Shown here in pieces: positions 49,290-59,740 of a stretch of DNA of 60,430 nt. The translations under genes were made by a program, and so were the position numbers. The notes under the pieces were generated by a model. The model did no database searches, was not told where the DNA came from, and saw nothing but the letters and a program-made list of their open reading frames with translations. Source of the stretch: an uncultured bacterium (lineage in GTDB: Bacteria; Planctomycetota; Phycisphaerae; Phycisphaerales; SM1A02). Numbering within the stretch: the stretch's first letter is position 1; every line of letters begins with the position of its first letter. The stretch lies in assembly GCA_903891095.1 (NCBI GenBank), contig CAITDI010000122.1, positions 1 through 60,430 on the forward strand, in the 5' to 3' direction.

Positions 49290-50540
49290 ATGTCGCCAGC
49301 CCTTCGCCGCCGTGCCGTTGTCCTTGCCGTCTCAGCTGTTGCGGTCGTCGCCGCGCTCGCCGCTGGCGCGCGCGTCGCTCGCGCCCAGGACGGTGGCGCT
49401 GGCGGCTCTGCCGCGCCCGCCGGCCCGCCGCCGACGCCCGTCAAGGTCGCGGCCGTCCGCAGCGAGAAGCTCGCGCCGCGCAAGAAGGTCTTCGGCGAAC
49501 TCCACGCCGCGCACCGCTCGGTGATCGCGGCTGAGGAGGGCGGCATCGTCCGCGAGGTCCTCGTCCACGAAGGCGAGAAGGCCGCGGCGGGCGCCGTCCT
49601 CGTGCGGCTCGACGACGCGCGTCTCAAGCTCGCGGCCGCAGCCAACGCGGCGAGCCTCTCGTCCGCGCGCGCGGCCGTCGTCGAGCGCGAGGCGATGCTG
49701 GCGCGCACCGAGCGCGACCTCGACCTCATGAAGCGCGCCGCGTCGCAGGGCGGCACCAACCCGCGCGAGATGTCCGACTCGGAGAGCGCGGTCGCCGTCG
49801 CGCGCGCGCAGCTCGCGCAGGCCAAGGCCGCGGTCGCGATCGTCGAGCAGCAGGGCGCGTTGATCACCAAGCGCGCCGCCGACCTCGAGGTGCGTGCGCC
49901 GTACGCGGGCGTCGTGACCGCGCGGCACGCCGATGTCGGCGCGTGGGTCGCGGACGGCGGCGCGGTCGTCGACTTCCTCGGCACCGAGGAGCTCGAGGGC
50001 TGGTTCGAGGTCCCGCAGGAACTCTTCGGCGCGGCGATGGACCTCGTCGCGCAGGCCGACAAGCACCTCACGCGCGCGGTTCCCGTCGACATCCAGAGCG
50101 CGACCGGGCAGGACATCAAGGCGGTCGGCATCCGCGTGGTGCCTGAGATCGATCCGCGGTCGCGCACCTTCCACGCGGTGCTCAGGATCATGCGCGAGGA
50201 CGACGTGCCGCTCGCGTCGGGGCTCGCGCTGACGGCGTATGTGCCCGCGGGCGCGCTCGCGCCGCGGCTGCTCGTTTCAAAGGACGCGATCCTCCGCGGA
50301 GATGCGGGGCCGTTTGTCTACGCCGTGCGCGGCGGGATCGCGATGCCCGTCAACGTGCGCATCGCGTTCCCCGCGGGCGCGGATGTCGCGCTTGAGCCTG
50401 GCTCGCTTGAGGAAGGCGCGCAGGTCGTGGTCGAGGGCAACGAGCGCCTGAGGCCGATGTCGCCCGTCGCGCCGCTCGCGGCTGCCGCCGCGCCGTCCGC
50501 CACCGCACCGTCCGCCGCCGGATCGGAAGGCAAGAAGTGA
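49290..50540 (+). CDS. RND efflux periplasmic adaptor (membrane fusion protein)
   Basis: The 416-residue protein has a signal sequence (residues 1-32, [11 protein letters not shown]), a Pro-rich linker, a biotinyl-lipoyl-like domain ([20 protein letters not shown] and [20 protein letters not shown]), a coiled-coil of Ala/Arg/Glu helices between them, and a C-terminal beta-barrel with an Ala-rich tail. It links an inner-membrane RND pump to an outer membrane channel. The permease gene overlaps its stop by four bases. No outer-membrane factor gene is nearby. Confidence 0.92.
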   Translation: MSPALRRRAVVLAVSAVAVVAALAAGARVARAQDGGAGGSAAPAGPPPTPVKVAAVRSEKLAPRKKVFGELHAAHRSVIAAEEGGIVREVLVHEGEKAAAGAVLVRLDDARLKLAAAANAASLSSARAAVVEREAMLARTERDLDLMKRAASQGGTNPREMSDSESAVAVARAQLAQAKAAVAIVEQQGALITKRAADLEVRAPYAGVVTARHADVGAWVADGGAVVDFLGTEELEGWFEVPQELFGAAMDLVAQADKHLTRAVPVDIQSATGQDIKAVGIRVVPEIDPRSRTFHAVLRIMREDDVPLASGLALTAYVPAGALAPRLLVSKDAILRGDAGPFVYAVRGGIAMPVNVRIAFPAGADVALEPGSLEEGAQVVVEGNERLRPMSPVAPLAAAAAPSATAPSAAGSEGKK

Positions 50541-53500
50541 AGATCGTCGAAGGCTCGATCCGCCAGCCGGTGACCGTGTTCGTCGCGGTCGTGATCGTGC
50601 TGCTCGCGGCGCTCGTCGCGGTGCGCAAGGTCCCCGTGCAGCTCACGCCCGACGTCGAGGACACGATCATCAGCGTGTCGACCGTCTGGCCGGGCGCGTC
50701 GCCCGAGGAGGTCGAGCAGTCGATCGTCGAGAAGCAGGAGGAGAAGCTCCAGGGCGTCGCCGGCATCCGCACGATGACGAGCAACGCCTCGCAGGGCTCC
50801 GCGCGTGTGCGCCTCGAGTTCGCGCCTGGCACCGACAAGGAGGCCGCGATCCGCGAGGTGAGCGATCGCCTGCGCCAGGTGGCGAACTATCCCTTCGGCG
50901 TCGACCAGCCCGTCGTCGAGGCGAGCGATCCCGAGAACAAGGACTACATCGCGTGGATCGTGCTCGCGGCGCCGGGCGCGACGGGCCCCGACGGCAAGCC
51001 GTTCGACATCCGCATCCTGCAGGACTTCGCGGTCGACCGCGTCAAGCCGCAGCTCGAGCGCGTGAACGGCGTGGCCGAGGTCAACATCCTCGGCGGGCGC
51101 GAGCGCGTGCTGCAGGTGCGCATCGATCCCGCGGCGCTCGCGTCGCGCGGCGTGACGATCTCGCAGCTCTCCGCGGCGCTGCGCGCAGCCAACCAGAACG
51201 CGCCCGCCGGCTCCATCGCCGAGTCCAAGCGCGACGTCGTGCTGCGCTCGGTCAGCCAGTTCGAGACGCCCGAGGACGTCGCGCGCGTCGCGATCGGGCA
51301 GGGCGCCAGCGGCCCGATCCTCGTGGGCGACGTGGCCGAGGTCGTGCAGACTTGGAAGAAGCCCGTCAGCTTCGTCCGCTCGCAGGGCGTGCCCGTCCTC
51401 GCCATCAACGTGCAGAAGGAAGTCGGCACGAACGTCATCGAGGTCATGGACGGCGTCAAGGCCGCGCTCAAGGAGCTCGGCGAGACCGGTGGCATCCTCG
51501 ACAGCCAGACGCACGCGCTCGGGCTGTCGAAGCCGCTCGCGGTCGAGATGGTGTTCGACCAGACGATCTACATCGACGAGGCGCTCAACCTCGTGCTCGA
51601 CAACATCTGGCAGGGCGGCCTGCTCGCGGTGATCACGCTGGTCGTGTTCCTGCGCTCGTGGCGCAGCATCGTGATCGTGGCGACCAGCGTGCCGCTCGCG
51701 GTCGTCGCCACGGTGATCGTGATGCTCGGCTTCGGCCGCACGATCAACGTCGTGAGCCTCGCGGGCTTCGCGTTTGCGATCGGCACGCTCATCGACAACT
51801 CGATCGTCGTCCTCGAGAACGTCGTGCGCCACATGGAGATGGGCAAGGACGCGCGCAAGGCGGCGATGGTCGGCACGCAGGAGGTCGCGGGCGCGATCCT
51901 CGGCTCGACGCTCGCGACGTGCGTGGTGTTCATCCCGATCTTCCTGATCGGCGACGAGGTGGGGCAGCTCTTCCGCGACATCTCGCTGGCGATCCTGATC
52001 TCGAACCTGCTGTCGATGGTGGTGTCGATCACCTTCACGCCGTGCATCTGCGCGTTCCTGCTCAAGCCGCCGAGCAGGAAGAAGGACGCGGGCGCCAGTG
52101 AGCCTGCAAAGCCCGGCCTCGGCGACCGCTTCGCCACCGCGATCGCGCGCTGGGTGTTCAAGATGTCGCGCCGCAGGCTCGCGAGCCTCGCGTTCGTGCT
52201 GGCGATGATGGCGGCGTCGGTCCTCGGCAGCTACTTCCTCATGCCGCCCGCGGACTACCTGCCCAAGGGCAACCGCAACCTCGTGTTCGGCCTGATCCTG
52301 CCGCCGCCCGGAACCTCGAGCGCGATGCAGGAAGACCTCGCGAAGCGCGTCGAGAGCACCGTCGCGCCGTACTGGGATCACAACCTTCCCGCGCGCGGAA
52401 CGACCGAGCGCGCGGCCGCCGAGCGGCTGCTGCCCAAGGTGCCCGTCACGCCGTGGATGACCTTCAAGTACGGCACCGAGGTCCAGCCCGCGCCGCTTGA
52501 GAACTACTTCGTCGTCGGCTTTAGCGGGACGATGTTCCACGGCGGCATCTCGACCGATCCGTCGCGTGCGGCGTACAACGAGCATCTCCTCGGCTACGCG
52601 ACGCGCGCCGAGAAGATGCCGGGCACGCTGGCGTTCGCGTTCCAGGTGCCCTTGTTCCGCACGAGCGGTTCGTCGGGCAGCGCGGTCGCGGTCGACCTGC
52701 GCGGCGACGACCTCGACGGCGTCAAGGCCGCGGCGGGCGCGATGATGGGGCGCTTCATGGGCAAGTTCGGCCCGATGAGCGTGCAGCCCGACCCCGCGAA
52801 CTTCGCGACGCCGGGCCTCGAGGTGCGCGTGAAGCCCGACCAGCGCCGCATGTCGGACGCGGGCGTCTCGTCGACCGACGTGACGCTCTCGGTCGCAGCG
52901 GCCGGCGACGGCGCGCTGATCGACGAGTACAAGGCGGGCGGCAGTTCGATCGACCTCGTGATCATCGACCGCGCGAGCGCGCAGGCCGCGGAGGCCGAGG
53001 TCTCGAGCGACGCCGACAATGTCTCCGACGTGCCCGTCGCGCTGCCCGCGGGGCGGCTCGCGTCGGTCGGGCAGCTGGCCGATGTCGAGCGCGGCGCCGC
53101 GGCGACGCAGATCAACCACGTCGACCGCCAGCGCTCGGTGCGCCTGCAGGTCACGCCGCCGCCGACGATGGCGCTCGAGACCGCGGTCACGACGATCAAG
53201 GCCGAGCTCGCCGCCGCGCGCGCCGACGGCTCGGTGCCTGCGGGCGTGATCAGCGAGGTCGCGGGCACCGCGAGCGCGCTCGCGAACGTGCGCGCGGAGC
53301 TCATCGGCGACGGCACGGTCATCGGCTTCCTCACGAGCACGGTGTTCCTCGCGCTCCTCGTGTGCTACCTGGTGATGGCGGTGCTCTTCCAGAGCTTCAT
53401 GCTGCCGTTCGTGATCATGTTCAGCGTGCCGCTCGCGGCGGTCGGTGGCTTCGCGGCGCTGTTCGCGGTGTTCATCATCAGCCTCACGAGCCCGACGCTG

Positions 53501-53968
53501 CCGATGCAGTCGCTCGACGTGCTCACGATGCTCGGCTTCGTGATCCTGATCGGCGTCGTCGTCAACAACGCGATCCTGCTGGTCCACCAGACGGTCAACT
53601 TCCAGCGCGGCACGGCCGACGAGACGCCGTCCGATGCGGCGTTCCGCGGGCTGCCCGACGCGCCGACCGTGACCGAGGGCGGCAAGCTGCCGCTCAACGC
53701 CGCGATCGCCGAGAGCGTGCGCACGCGCGTGCGTCCGATCCTCATGAGCGCGTTCACGAGCTGCGCGGGCCTGATCCCGCTGATCCTCGCGCCCGGCGCG
53801 GGCAGCGAGCTCTACCGCGGCCTCGGCGCCGTGATGGGCGGCGGACTGCTGGTGTCGACGGTGTTCACGATCGTCGTGGTGCCGCTGGTGATGGCGGTCC
53901 TCGTGCGCGACAGGCCGGACGCGACGGCCGATGCGGTCAGGCCGGACGCTTCGCCAGCATCGACTTGA
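50537..53968 (+). CDS. RND efflux transporter, inner-membrane permease
   Basis: The 1143-residue protein has the HAE1/AcrB layout: a transmembrane helix near residue 15, a large periplasmic region with SVSTVWPGASPEEVEQSIVE, six helices beginning at LVLDNIWQGGLLAVITLVVF, a second periplasmic loop and six more helices. The proton-relay helix reads FAIGTLIDNSIVVLENV, with a single Asp where AcrB has two. Substrate cannot be read. The GTG start overlaps the adaptor gene. Its 3' end overlaps the converging histidine kinase gene by 32 bases. Confidence 0.94.
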   Translation: MKIVEGSIRQPVTVFVAVVIVLLAALVAVRKVPVQLTPDVEDTIISVSTVWPGASPEEVEQSIVEKQEEKLQGVAGIRTMTSNASQGSARVRLEFAPGTDKEAAIREVSDRLRQVANYPFGVDQPVVEASDPENKDYIAWIVLAAPGATGPDGKPFDIRILQDFAVDRVKPQLERVNGVAEVNILGGRERVLQVRIDPAALASRGVTISQLSAALRAANQNAPAGSIAESKRDVVLRSVSQFETPEDVARVAIGQGASGPILVGDVAEVVQTWKKPVSFVRSQGVPVLAINVQKEVGTNVIEVMDGVKAALKELGETGGILDSQTHALGLSKPLAVEMVFDQTIYIDEALNLVLDNIWQGGLLAVITLVVFLRSWRSIVIVATSVPLAVVATVIVMLGFGRTINVVSLAGFAFAIGTLIDNSIVVLENVVRHMEMGKDARKAAMVGTQEVAGAILGSTLATCVVFIPIFLIGDEVGQLFRDISLAILISNLLSMVVSITFTPCICAFLLKPPSRKKDAGASEPAKPGLGDRFATAIARWVFKMSRRRLASLAFVLAMMAASVLGSYFLMPPADYLPKGNRNLVFGLILPPPGTSSAMQEDLAKRVESTVAPYWDHNLPARGTTERAAAERLLPKVPVTPWMTFKYGTEVQPAPLENYFVVGFSGTMFHGGISTDPSRAAYNEHLLGYATRAEKMPGTLAFAFQVPLFRTSGSSGSAVAVDLRGDDLDGVKAAAGAMMGRFMGKFGPMSVQPDPANFATPGLEVRVKPDQRRMSDAGVSSTDVTLSVAAAGDGALIDEYKAGGSSIDLVIIDRASAQAAEAEVSSDADNVSDVPVALPAGRLASVGQLADVERGAAATQINHVDRQRSVRLQVTPPPTMALETAVTTIKAELAAARADGSVPAGVISEVAGTASALANVRAELIGDGTVIGFLTSTVFLALLVCYLVMAVLFQSFMLPFVIMFSVPLAAVGGFAALFAVFIISLTSPTLPMQSLDVLTMLGFVILIGVVVNNAILLVHQTVNFQRGTADETPSDAAFRGLPDAPTVTEGGKLPLNAAIAESVRTRVRPILMSAFTSCAGLIPLILAPGAGSELYRGLGAVMGGGLLVSTVFTIVVVPLVMAVLVRDRPDATADAVRPDASPAST

Positions 53969-56828
53969 GCGCCTCGCCGAGGATCTCGAACGAGAACGGC
54001 TTCTCGAGCAGCGCGACCACGCCGAGCGAATCGAGCTTGCGCTGGTCGTTCTTCTCGAAGCGTCCGCTCGCGAGGATCACGCCGAGGCCGTCGTAGGTGC
54101 GGCGGATCGCGCGGGTGAGCTCGATGCCGTCCATGCGCGGCATGTGCAGGTCGGTGATCACGCCGTCGATCTTGCTCGTCGGTTCGGCGAGGACGGCGAG
54201 CGCCTCCATGCCGTCCTTCGCGGTGCGCACGCTGCAGCCGAGGGAGACGATGATCTGCCGCAGCACGTCGCGCACCGCGGGCTCGTCGTCGACCACGAGG
54301 ATGCGCTCGCCGCGGCCGCGGAAGCTCTCGCGCGGAGCCGTGGCCTGGATGCTCTCGATGCCGTCGGTTCCCGCGGGGAGGTAGACGTAGAAGGTCGACC
54401 CCGCGCCCGGACGCGAGCGGACGCGCATGAATCCGCCGTGGCTGCGCACGATGCCGACCGCCGTCGACAGGCCGAGGCCCGTCCCGCGCTCGGGGCTCTT
54501 GGTGCTGAAGAACGGCTCGAAGATGCGCTCGACGAGGTCCTGCGCGATGCCTGATCCGCTGTCGGACACGCGCCACACGACGTACTCGCCCGCGGCGCAG
54601 TCGCCGTGCGCGCGCGCGTCGGCGGCGGAGACGACCGCGCGGTTTGCGTCGAGGATGAGCGTGCCGCCCTCGGGCATCGCGTCGCGCGCGTTGACGCAGA
54701 GGTTGAGCAGCACCTGGTGGAGCTGCGTCGCGTCGCCGAGGACCGGCGGCAGTTCGGGCAGGCAGCGGACCTGCAGCGTGATGTTCTTGGGGAACGTGCT
54801 CGTGATGATCTGCTCGAGCTCCTTGATGAGCGCGCAGGACTGCACCGAGGCGCGCTGGCCGTCGACGCCCTTGGCGAAGGTGAGGAGCTGCTTGACCATC
54901 GACGCGCCGCGGCGCGCGCTCGACTCCATGACGTCGATCAGGTGCGCCGACTCGGGATGCTGCTTGCGGAAGAGCCCCGTCGCGAGCAGGATCGGCGCGA
55001 GCGCGTTGTTGACGTCGTGCGCGACGCCGCTCGCGAGCGTGCCGATCGACTCGAGCCGCTGCGCGCGCAGGCTGCGGCGCTCGGCCTCGCGGCGCTCGGT
55101 GATGTCCTGGCCGACGCCGACCACGCCGCAGATGGCGCCGTTGGCGTCGCGGCGCGTGCTCGCGTTGAGGAGCACCACCACCTGGCGGCCGTCCTTGGCG
55201 ATGAGCGGGAACTCGAAGTTCGCCGTCTCGACGCCCTCGAGCGCGAGATCGAGGACCTCGCGCACGGCGTGCTGGTACTCGGGCGCGACGTGCTCGCTGA
55301 GGCTGCGGCCGAGCACCTCGTCCTTGGTGTAGCCGGTGAGCTGCTCGGCGCAGCGGTTCCACTCGTTCACGCGATGGTGGATGTCCTTGCCGAAGATCGG
55401 CGCGTTCGCCGTCTCGATCAGCTGGCGGAGGTCGGTTGCCGCGGCTTCGGCCGCGTCCTCGGCGAGGCGTCGGTCGTGGACGTCGATCCACGAGCCGACC
55501 AGTTCGTGCGGCTCCCCGTGCTCGTTGCGTGCGAGGACGAGCGAATCGCGCACCCAGCGGTAGCTGCCGTCGGCATGGCGGAACCGGTAGTTGTAGCTCA
55601 CGCTGCCCCCCGTGAAGACGTCGGCGATCTTCTTCAGCACGCCCTCGAGGTCGGCGGGATGCACGCGGTCGATCCAGAACGACGGCGTCTCGAGGAACGC
55701 CGACGCGGGGTAGCCGAACAGCGGCTCGACGTTGCTGCTGATGAAGGTCGCGCGGTAGTCGCCGCCCAGCTCGCAGGTGTAGATGACGGCGGGGCTCGAC
55801 GTGATCAGGTAGTGCAGGCGCTTCTCGCTGCGGCTGAGGTCGGCGGTGCGGGCCTCGACCAGCCGCTCGAGGTGCTCGTTCATCAGCTGCAGGTCGCGCT
55901 CGGCGCGGAGGCGCTTCTCGTTCTCGAGGAAGAGCAGCACGAGCGCGGAGACGGCCGTCGCGAACTCCTCTTCGTCGTTGGTCCAGCGGCGCGGCTCGGC
56001 GGTGTGCTCGCAGCAGAGGACGCCCGCGATCTGGTCGCCGATGCGGATCGGCGCGTCGAGCAGCGAGGTGATGCCGTTCGGGCGCAGGTACGGCTCCGCG
56101 AAGCTCGCGGTCGCCAGGTGCGTGCGCGCATCGTCGGCGCGGACGGGCAGGTGGCTCTCGATCGCCTCGAAATACGCGCGGTGCACCGAACGCAGCAGCG
56201 ACTGGCCCGTGCGGCCCTGGGACTCGCCGTTGGCGAAGAGATGCTCGCACACGATGCGCTCGCGCCGCTCGTCGAAGAGCCAGACGCCCACGCGCGAGAC
56301 GGCGAGCGCCTGCGCTGCCTTGCGCGTGGCGAGCTCGAGGAAGTCCTGGCGGTTGCGGCCGGCGTTGGCGCGCAGGATCGCGAGCACCGAGTGGAACAGC
56401 CTGCGCTGCTCGCGGAGCCGCGCGAACGCAGCCTCCTGACGGCGCGATGAGGTGACCTCGCGAAAGATCCCGCGCGTCGACACGGGCACGCCGTCCTCGA
56501 AGCGCATCGTGACGCGCCCCTCGAGGTGCACGGGCTCGCCCTGCCTGGTGCGGAACACGACCTCCATCGGCCCGACGTCCTCGCCCGCCGCGAGCCGGCC
56601 GAGGTAGTGGCGGCAGTGGTCCTGGCTCTCGAGGTCGATGACCTCGAAGATGTTCATGTGCGCCGTCTCGGCCTGGGTGTAGCCGAGCCGCTCGCGCCAC
56701 GCGCGGTTGACGAAGCGGATGCGTCCGTCGGGCGTGACGCTCTGCGCGAGATCGCTCATGCCGTCGAGGAAGTCGCGCTGGTCCACGCTGTCGAGGGTGA
56801 GTTGCGCGCGGGCGGTTTGGGAAGGCAT
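53937..56828 (-). CDS. Hybrid sensor histidine kinase with PAS-GAF-PAS-PAS input and receiver
   Basis: The 963-residue protein has no membrane helix. In order it has: PAS near 20-130; GAF near 150-300; two PAS domains near 335-450 and 470-590 (with VITSSPAVIYTCELGG and ETANAPIFGKDI starts); HisKA with the phospho-His in GVAHDVNNALAP near 603; HATPase with VNARDAMPEGGTL, DSGSGI and GTGLGLSTAVG; and a receiver with DDEPAVRDVL and the phosphoacceptor in ITDLHMPRMDG near 892. It senses a cytosolic signal through a phosphorelay. The start at 56828 is chosen; an upstream ATG at 56984 is open. It converges with the RND gene by 32 bases. Confidence 0.94.
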   Translation of the reverse strand: MPSQTARAQLTLDSVDQRDFLDGMSDLAQSVTPDGRIRFVNRAWRERLGYTQAETAHMNIFEVIDLESQDHCRHYLGRLAAGEDVGPMEVVFRTRQGEPVHLEGRVTMRFEDGVPVSTRGIFREVTSSRRQEAAFARLREQRRLFHSVLAILRANAGRNRQDFLELATRKAAQALAVSRVGVWLFDERRERIVCEHLFANGESQGRTGQSLLRSVHRAYFEAIESHLPVRADDARTHLATASFAEPYLRPNGITSLLDAPIRIGDQIAGVLCCEHTAEPRRWTNDEEEFATAVSALVLLFLENEKRLRAERDLQLMNEHLERLVEARTADLSRSEKRLHYLITSSPAVIYTCELGGDYRATFISSNVEPLFGYPASAFLETPSFWIDRVHPADLEGVLKKIADVFTGGSVSYNYRFRHADGSYRWVRDSLVLARNEHGEPHELVGSWIDVHDRRLAEDAAEAAATDLRQLIETANAPIFGKDIHHRVNEWNRCAEQLTGYTKDEVLGRSLSEHVAPEYQHAVREVLDLALEGVETANFEFPLIAKDGRQVVVLLNASTRRDANGAICGVVGVGQDITERREAERRSLRAQRLESIGTLASGVAHDVNNALAPILLATGLFRKQHPESAHLIDVMESSARRGASMVKQLLTFAKGVDGQRASVQSCALIKELEQIITSTFPKNITLQVRCLPELPPVLGDATQLHQVLLNLCVNARDAMPEGGTLILDANRAVVSAADARAHGDCAAGEYVVWRVSDSGSGIAQDLVERIFEPFFSTKSPERGTGLGLSTAVGIVRSHGGFMRVRSRPGAGSTFYVYLPAGTDGIESIQATAPRESFRGRGERILVVDDEPAVRDVLRQIIVSLGCSVRTAKDGMEALAVLAEPTSKIDGVITDLHMPRMDGIELTRAIRRTYDGLGVILASGRFEKNDQRKLDSLGVVALLEKPFSFEILGEALKSMLAKRPA

Positions 56829-57042
56829 CGCGGGAAGGGTCCTGCCGGTCCGGAACATCTCCGCGTGCACCTCATGTGCATGCGGGTCGGAGCGAGTCGC
56901 AGAGGCTAGTGTGAGTGCCTTCGCGTTCCAATGGGGCGACTTCCGCATGTTGGGTTGCTGCGGGACGGATCGCTGAAAGGGCATGAATCTGCGGGGATCA
57001 GGAGGTTTCCCCGTTTCGCGCGGGCGGTGCGGCGCTCGGCGT

Positions 57043-57126
57043 GATGCCCAGCGCGATGCCCAGCGCGATGCCCAGCGCGATGCCCAGCGCGATGCCCGGC
57101 GCGATGCTGAGCGCGATGCCCAGTGA
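57043..57126. repeat. Seven 12-bp tandem repeats after the pullulanase gene
   Basis: GATGCCCAGCGC occurs seven times from 57043 with two variants near the pullulanase end. The array stops about five bases downstream of that gene's stop codon (57132-57134). Reading on the minus strand gives a Leu-Gly-Ile-Ala repeat but no start or family feature. Confidence 0.92.
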
Positions 57127-57131
57127 TCGAC

Positions 57132-59690
57132 TCACTCCGCGTGCGCGACCACCATCGAGTACGGCGGCAGCGCGACCTTGCCGCGCGCGGTCGCGAGCTG
57201 CTCGGTGCCCGCGCGCGTCGCGTCGACGACGATCGTCCACTCGCCGGGCGGCAGGTCGACCTCGAGCGCGCCCGGCTCGTCGTTGTAGGCGACGAAGATG
57301 CGCTTCCACGCGTCGCCCGCGACGCGGCCGTCGAGCGTGAACGCGACGGTGCGGCCCGCGTTCATGAACGCGAGCGCCTTGCGGACCTCGGCGTCGTCCG
57401 ACATGCGGAACGCCGGATGCGCGCGCCTGAGCTGCGCGAGCCCCGCGGTGAACGCGGCGACGTCGCCGTAGTCCTTCGCGCGCTGCCAGTCGAACGCGTT
57501 GACGTCGTCGCCCGAGGTGTACGAGTTGTGGTCGCCGCGCTTGGTGCGCGCGAACTCGCTGCCGCCGTGGATGAACGGCACGCCCTGCGCGGTGAGGACG
57601 ATGCCGAGCGCGAGCTTCTGCATCGCGCGCTTGGTGGCGTCGCTGGCGGAGGGCTGCGTCTTCTCGATCTTGTCCCAGAGGCAGAGGTTGTCGTGCGCGT
57701 CGGCGTAGTTGATGGTCTCGGTCGGCTCCTGCGTGAACGTGTCGATCGCGCCCGCGACGCCGCGGCGGATCGCGCCGTCGTCGCCGCCCGGTCCCGTGGC
57801 GAATCCGACCGCGCTGCCGTCGAGGTCGCCGCGGATCGCGTTGCGGAGATCGTCGTTGAACACCGCGATCGGCAGGCCTTTCTGCGCGCCCTTGCCGAAG
57901 TGCGTCGGGCCGCCGCCCGTCCACGGCTCGCCGTAGAGCGTGGCGTCGGGGCGGATCGACTTGACGCGCGCGCAGATCGCGCGCACGGTCTCGGGCATGT
58001 GCGTGCCGAGGAGATCGAAGCGGAATCCGTCGACCTTGTAGTCGCGCAGCCAGTGCTCGAGGCTGTCGAGGATGTACTTGCGCGCCATCGGGCGCTCGTC
58101 GGCGAATCCGTTGCCGGTGCCCGAGTCGTTGGTGAGCCGGCCCGCGGGCGTCGTGCGGAAGAAGTAGTACGGCGCAGGCGCGCTGAACGGCGCGTTCGGC
58201 CCCGCGTCCGAGGTGTGGTTGTAGACGACGTCGAGGAGCACGCGGAGCTTGGCCGCGTGCAGCGCGGTGATCGCGGTGCGGAGGTCGCGGATCGCGCGCG
58301 TTGGATCGCGCGGATCGGTCGAGTAGTTCGACTCGGGCACGTTGAAGAGCGTGGTCCAGTAGCCCCAGTTGTACTCGTCGCTGCGCGCGGTGAAGTCGTG
58401 CACGGGGAGGAGATGCACGGCGGTCACGCCGAGATCGCGCAGGTACGCGGTGTTGTGCGCGAGCCCGAGGTAGGTGCCGCGCTGCTCCGGCGGCGTCGCG
58501 GCGTTGCGCACGCTGAAGTCGCGCACGTGCGTCTCGTAGATGATCTCGTCGGTCGCGTGCGCGACGGTCGGCGCGGCGGTGGTCGCGAAGCCGTCGGGCT
58601 CGAGGCGCGCGAGATCGACGACGACGGTGCGCGAGCTGTCGGCGTTGGCGGCGTACGCCCACATGTCGGTGGTCTCGCGCGGTTCGCCGTAGTTGGCAAA
58701 GCGGTAGCGGTAGCCGACGCCGTGGAGGTCGCCGGCGACGGTGGTTTCCCACGCGCCCTTCGCGGTGCGGGCGAGGGGGATGGTGCGGGTGGGCGTGGCA
58801 GTGGGATTCGCGGGATTCGCCGCGTTTTCGTAGAGCAGGAGGTCGACCGCGTCGGAGACGGGCGACCATGTGGCAAATCGCGTCGACTCGCGCGTGCAGA
58901 ACGCGCCGAAGCGCGCGTCGGCGGCGGGCATGAAGGCGTCGCCTTCGAGGACGCCGCGCGCGTAGACCGTCGCAGGGCGGAGGTCGGCGATCAGCGCGGG
59001 CTGGAAGCGCACCTCGAGCTGCGCGATGTCGGCCGCGTCGACGTCGTTGGCGAGCGTGATGCGGAGGAGCTTGTCGCCGGCGATGGACTTGATGCGCAGT
59101 TCGCGATTGGAACCGCGACGGTCGAACACCGCCACGCCTTTCTGCTCCTTGCGCTCGAGCGGCCGCGAGAGGGCGAGCGTGATCGTGCGCGCGTCGTCGA
59201 GGAACGCGCCCTCGACCTTGAGGCTGAGGTCGAGCTTCTTGGGGTCATCGGTGAACGCGGCTTCGCCGGACGTGACCCAGATCTCGCTCGCCGCGCCCGC
59301 CTTGAGCGTGACGAAGCGGTCCTGGTCGAAGTCCTTCTCCTCCCAGTTGCCGCGGCGCACGATGAAGCCCGCGCGCTTCGACGCGCTCGCGAACGGCACG
59401 ATCGCGTAGCGGCCGAAGGAGTCCTCGCCGGAGAGCGTGGCCTGCGCGCCATCGCCGCCTTCGGACCAGCACCAGAGGTTCCAGCCCGCGTAGTCGCCGG
59501 CTGGGCGGTGGTAGTGGACGACGAGCAACGCCTCGGCGGTCGCGCCGGCGACGGTGAAGTCGCGGGGCTTGAGCTTCCTGGCGATGCTGGGGAAGTCGCC
59601 TGCGGGTGCGAACGCGAGCACGGGCGCCGCCAGGGCGACGAACGTGAGAAGCGCGGTCAAAGTGGCGAGAACACGGCGAAAACGCGTCAT
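57132..59690 (-). CDS. Type I pullulanase (glycogen/starch debranching, GH13)
   Basis: The 852-residue protein has a signal peptide (RRVLATLTALLTFVALAAPV), a CBM41-like domain (about 50-150, with AGWNLWCWSEGGDG), a CBM48-like region, and the GH13 catalytic domain with VYNHTSDAGPNAP, the nucleophile Asp in DGFRFDLLGTH near 557, the acid Glu in LYGEPWTGGG near 588 and a late DAHDNLCLWD. It would cleave alpha-1,6 branches of extracellular or periplasmic starch-like glucans. Pullulanases usually read YNWGYDP; here YNWGYWT. The start ATG 59690 begins the signal peptide. Confidence 0.92.
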   Translation of the reverse strand: MTRFRRVLATLTALLTFVALAAPVLAFAPAGDFPSIARKLKPRDFTVAGATAEALLVVHYHRPAGDYAGWNLWCWSEGGDGAQATLSGEDSFGRYAIVPFASASKRAGFIVRRGNWEEKDFDQDRFVTLKAGAASEIWVTSGEAAFTDDPKKLDLSLKVEGAFLDDARTITLALSRPLERKEQKGVAVFDRRGSNRELRIKSIAGDKLLRITLANDVDAADIAQLEVRFQPALIADLRPATVYARGVLEGDAFMPAADARFGAFCTRESTRFATWSPVSDAVDLLLYENAANPANPTATPTRTIPLARTAKGAWETTVAGDLHGVGYRYRFANYGEPRETTDMWAYAANADSSRTVVVDLARLEPDGFATTAAPTVAHATDEIIYETHVRDFSVRNAATPPEQRGTYLGLAHNTAYLRDLGVTAVHLLPVHDFTARSDEYNWGYWTTLFNVPESNYSTDPRDPTRAIRDLRTAITALHAAKLRVLLDVVYNHTSDAGPNAPFSAPAPYYFFRTTPAGRLTNDSGTGNGFADERPMARKYILDSLEHWLRDYKVDGFRFDLLGTHMPETVRAICARVKSIRPDATLYGEPWTGGGPTHFGKGAQKGLPIAVFNDDLRNAIRGDLDGSAVGFATGPGGDDGAIRRGVAGAIDTFTQEPTETINYADAHDNLCLWDKIEKTQPSASDATKRAMQKLALGIVLTAQGVPFIHGGSEFARTKRGDHNSYTSGDDVNAFDWQRAKDYGDVAAFTAGLAQLRRAHPAFRMSDDAEVRKALAFMNAGRTVAFTLDGRVAGDAWKRIFVAYNDEPGALEVDLPPGEWTIVVDATRAGTEQLATARGKVALPPYSMVVAHAE

Positions 59691-59740
59691 GCGGCGAGTG
59701 TACTGGTTGGAACGCGCGATTCGAGCGTTACGCTTGGGGC